Below, piece after piece: positions 5,770-5,897 of a stretch of DNA of 5,897 nucleotides. The DNA comes from Pseudomonadota bacterium (GTDB lineage: Bacteria > Pseudomonadota > Alphaproteobacteria > Sphingomonadales > SMXR01), in assembly GCA_022568115.1 (NCBI GenBank), contig JADFFP010000089.1, forward strand, positions 1-5,897. The letters run 5' to 3'. The position numbers were made by a program, and so were the translations under genes. Position 1 is the first letter of the stretch, and every line of letters starts with the position of its first letter. The notes under the pieces were generated by a model that was not told the origin of the DNA, did not search any database, and worked only from the letters and a program-made list of their open reading frames with translations.

Positions 5770-5792
5770 TAGGGCCTGAACTCAATTGCCGA
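5769..5792 (-). repeat. 24-nt motif, copy 2, abutting the SDR start
   Basis: On the minus strand the core reads AATTGAGTTCAGGCCCTAA, and its last A is the first base of the SDR start codon. It matches 1675-1698 at 21 of 24 positions. The motif therefore occupies the place where the ribosome binding site would be. Confidence 0.55.
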
Positions 5793-5809
5793 GTGGAGCT
5801 GTGTTGGTT

Positions 5810-5893
5810 CTGAAAAAGCTGTAAAACAGGAGAAAAACACAGGCGATATGGGGTATCGGCGCGTATTTTCGACGCATTTTACGGCTTTTTCAG
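5810..5893. repeat. Inverted repeat with phased A/T-tracts
   Basis: CTGAAAAAGCTGTAAAA (5810-5826) is repeated inverted at 5877-5893 with one transition mismatch (16 of 17), around a 50-base centre. A-tracts at 5813-5817, 5823-5826 and 5833-5837 recur every 10 bases. T-tracts at 5866-5869, 5877-5880 and 5886-5890 recur every 9.5 to 11 bases and fall roughly in phase with the A-tracts. Such spacing predicts intrinsically bent DNA. It lies upstream of the SDR and may be part of its promoter region or the end of a small element. No clear -35/-10 pair was found. Confidence 0.55.
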
Positions 5894-5897
5894 GCCA

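Noticed and set aside
5390..5785. Open frames on both strands overlapping the SDR gene
   Set aside because: The SDR frame has the full set of cofactor and catalytic motifs; the others are its shadows.
5848..5897. Possible divergent gene start (ATG at 5848, open to the right edge)
   Set aside because: Only 16 codons are visible, the nearest AGGAG is about 15 bases away, and the frame runs through the inverted repeat. The evidence is too thin to call.

Overview
The window carries the core fatty-acid synthesis cluster of an alphaproteobacterium. The gene order fabD-fabG-acpP-fabF-mltG is the usual one in that class, and the ACP, FabG and FabF sequences look alphaproteobacterial. Coding GC is moderately high, with AT-rich intergenic regions. 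I cannot name a genus; a Rhodospirillales-like lineage is a guess.

Layout. Positions 2-880 hold fabD, which has lost about 19 N-terminal residues to the window edge. fabG (900-1631) follows 19 bases later. A 224-base gap with a candidate promoter and a 14-bp perfect palindrome leads to acpP (1856-2089). A hairpin that may terminate acpP and a good-looking promoter separate acpP from fabF (2238-3506). mltG (3556-4554) follows fabF by 49 bases. The 447 bases from 4555 to 5001 contain no convincing gene but are packed with stem-loops from at least two repeat families. A convergent gene on the minus strand (5002-5769) encodes a short-chain dehydrogenase with a hydrophobic C-terminus. The last 128 bases hold a long inverted repeat with helically phased A- and T-tracts, and a doubtful 31-codon ORF.

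How the genes work together. FabD loads malonyl onto the phosphopantetheine arm of ACP (AcpP). FabF condenses malonyl-ACP with acyl-ACP, and FabG reduces the resulting 3-ketoacyl-ACP. MltG is a membrane-anchored murein transglycosylase that ends glycan strands; it is commonly linked to fab genes in Proteobacteria. The SDR is oriented against this cluster, is separated from it by repeats, and need not belong to the same pathway.

The genes themselves are ordinary. The less explained material is all non-coding: a 24-nt motif found in the same sense orientation upstream of acpP and of the SDR, a family of three palindromes ending in ACC...GGT, a REP-like family arranged as a possible 104-bp palindromic unit, a palindrome at the acpP promoter, and the curved-DNA inverted repeat upstream of the SDR. 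I see no CRISPR array, rRNA, tRNA, transposase gene or defence system.
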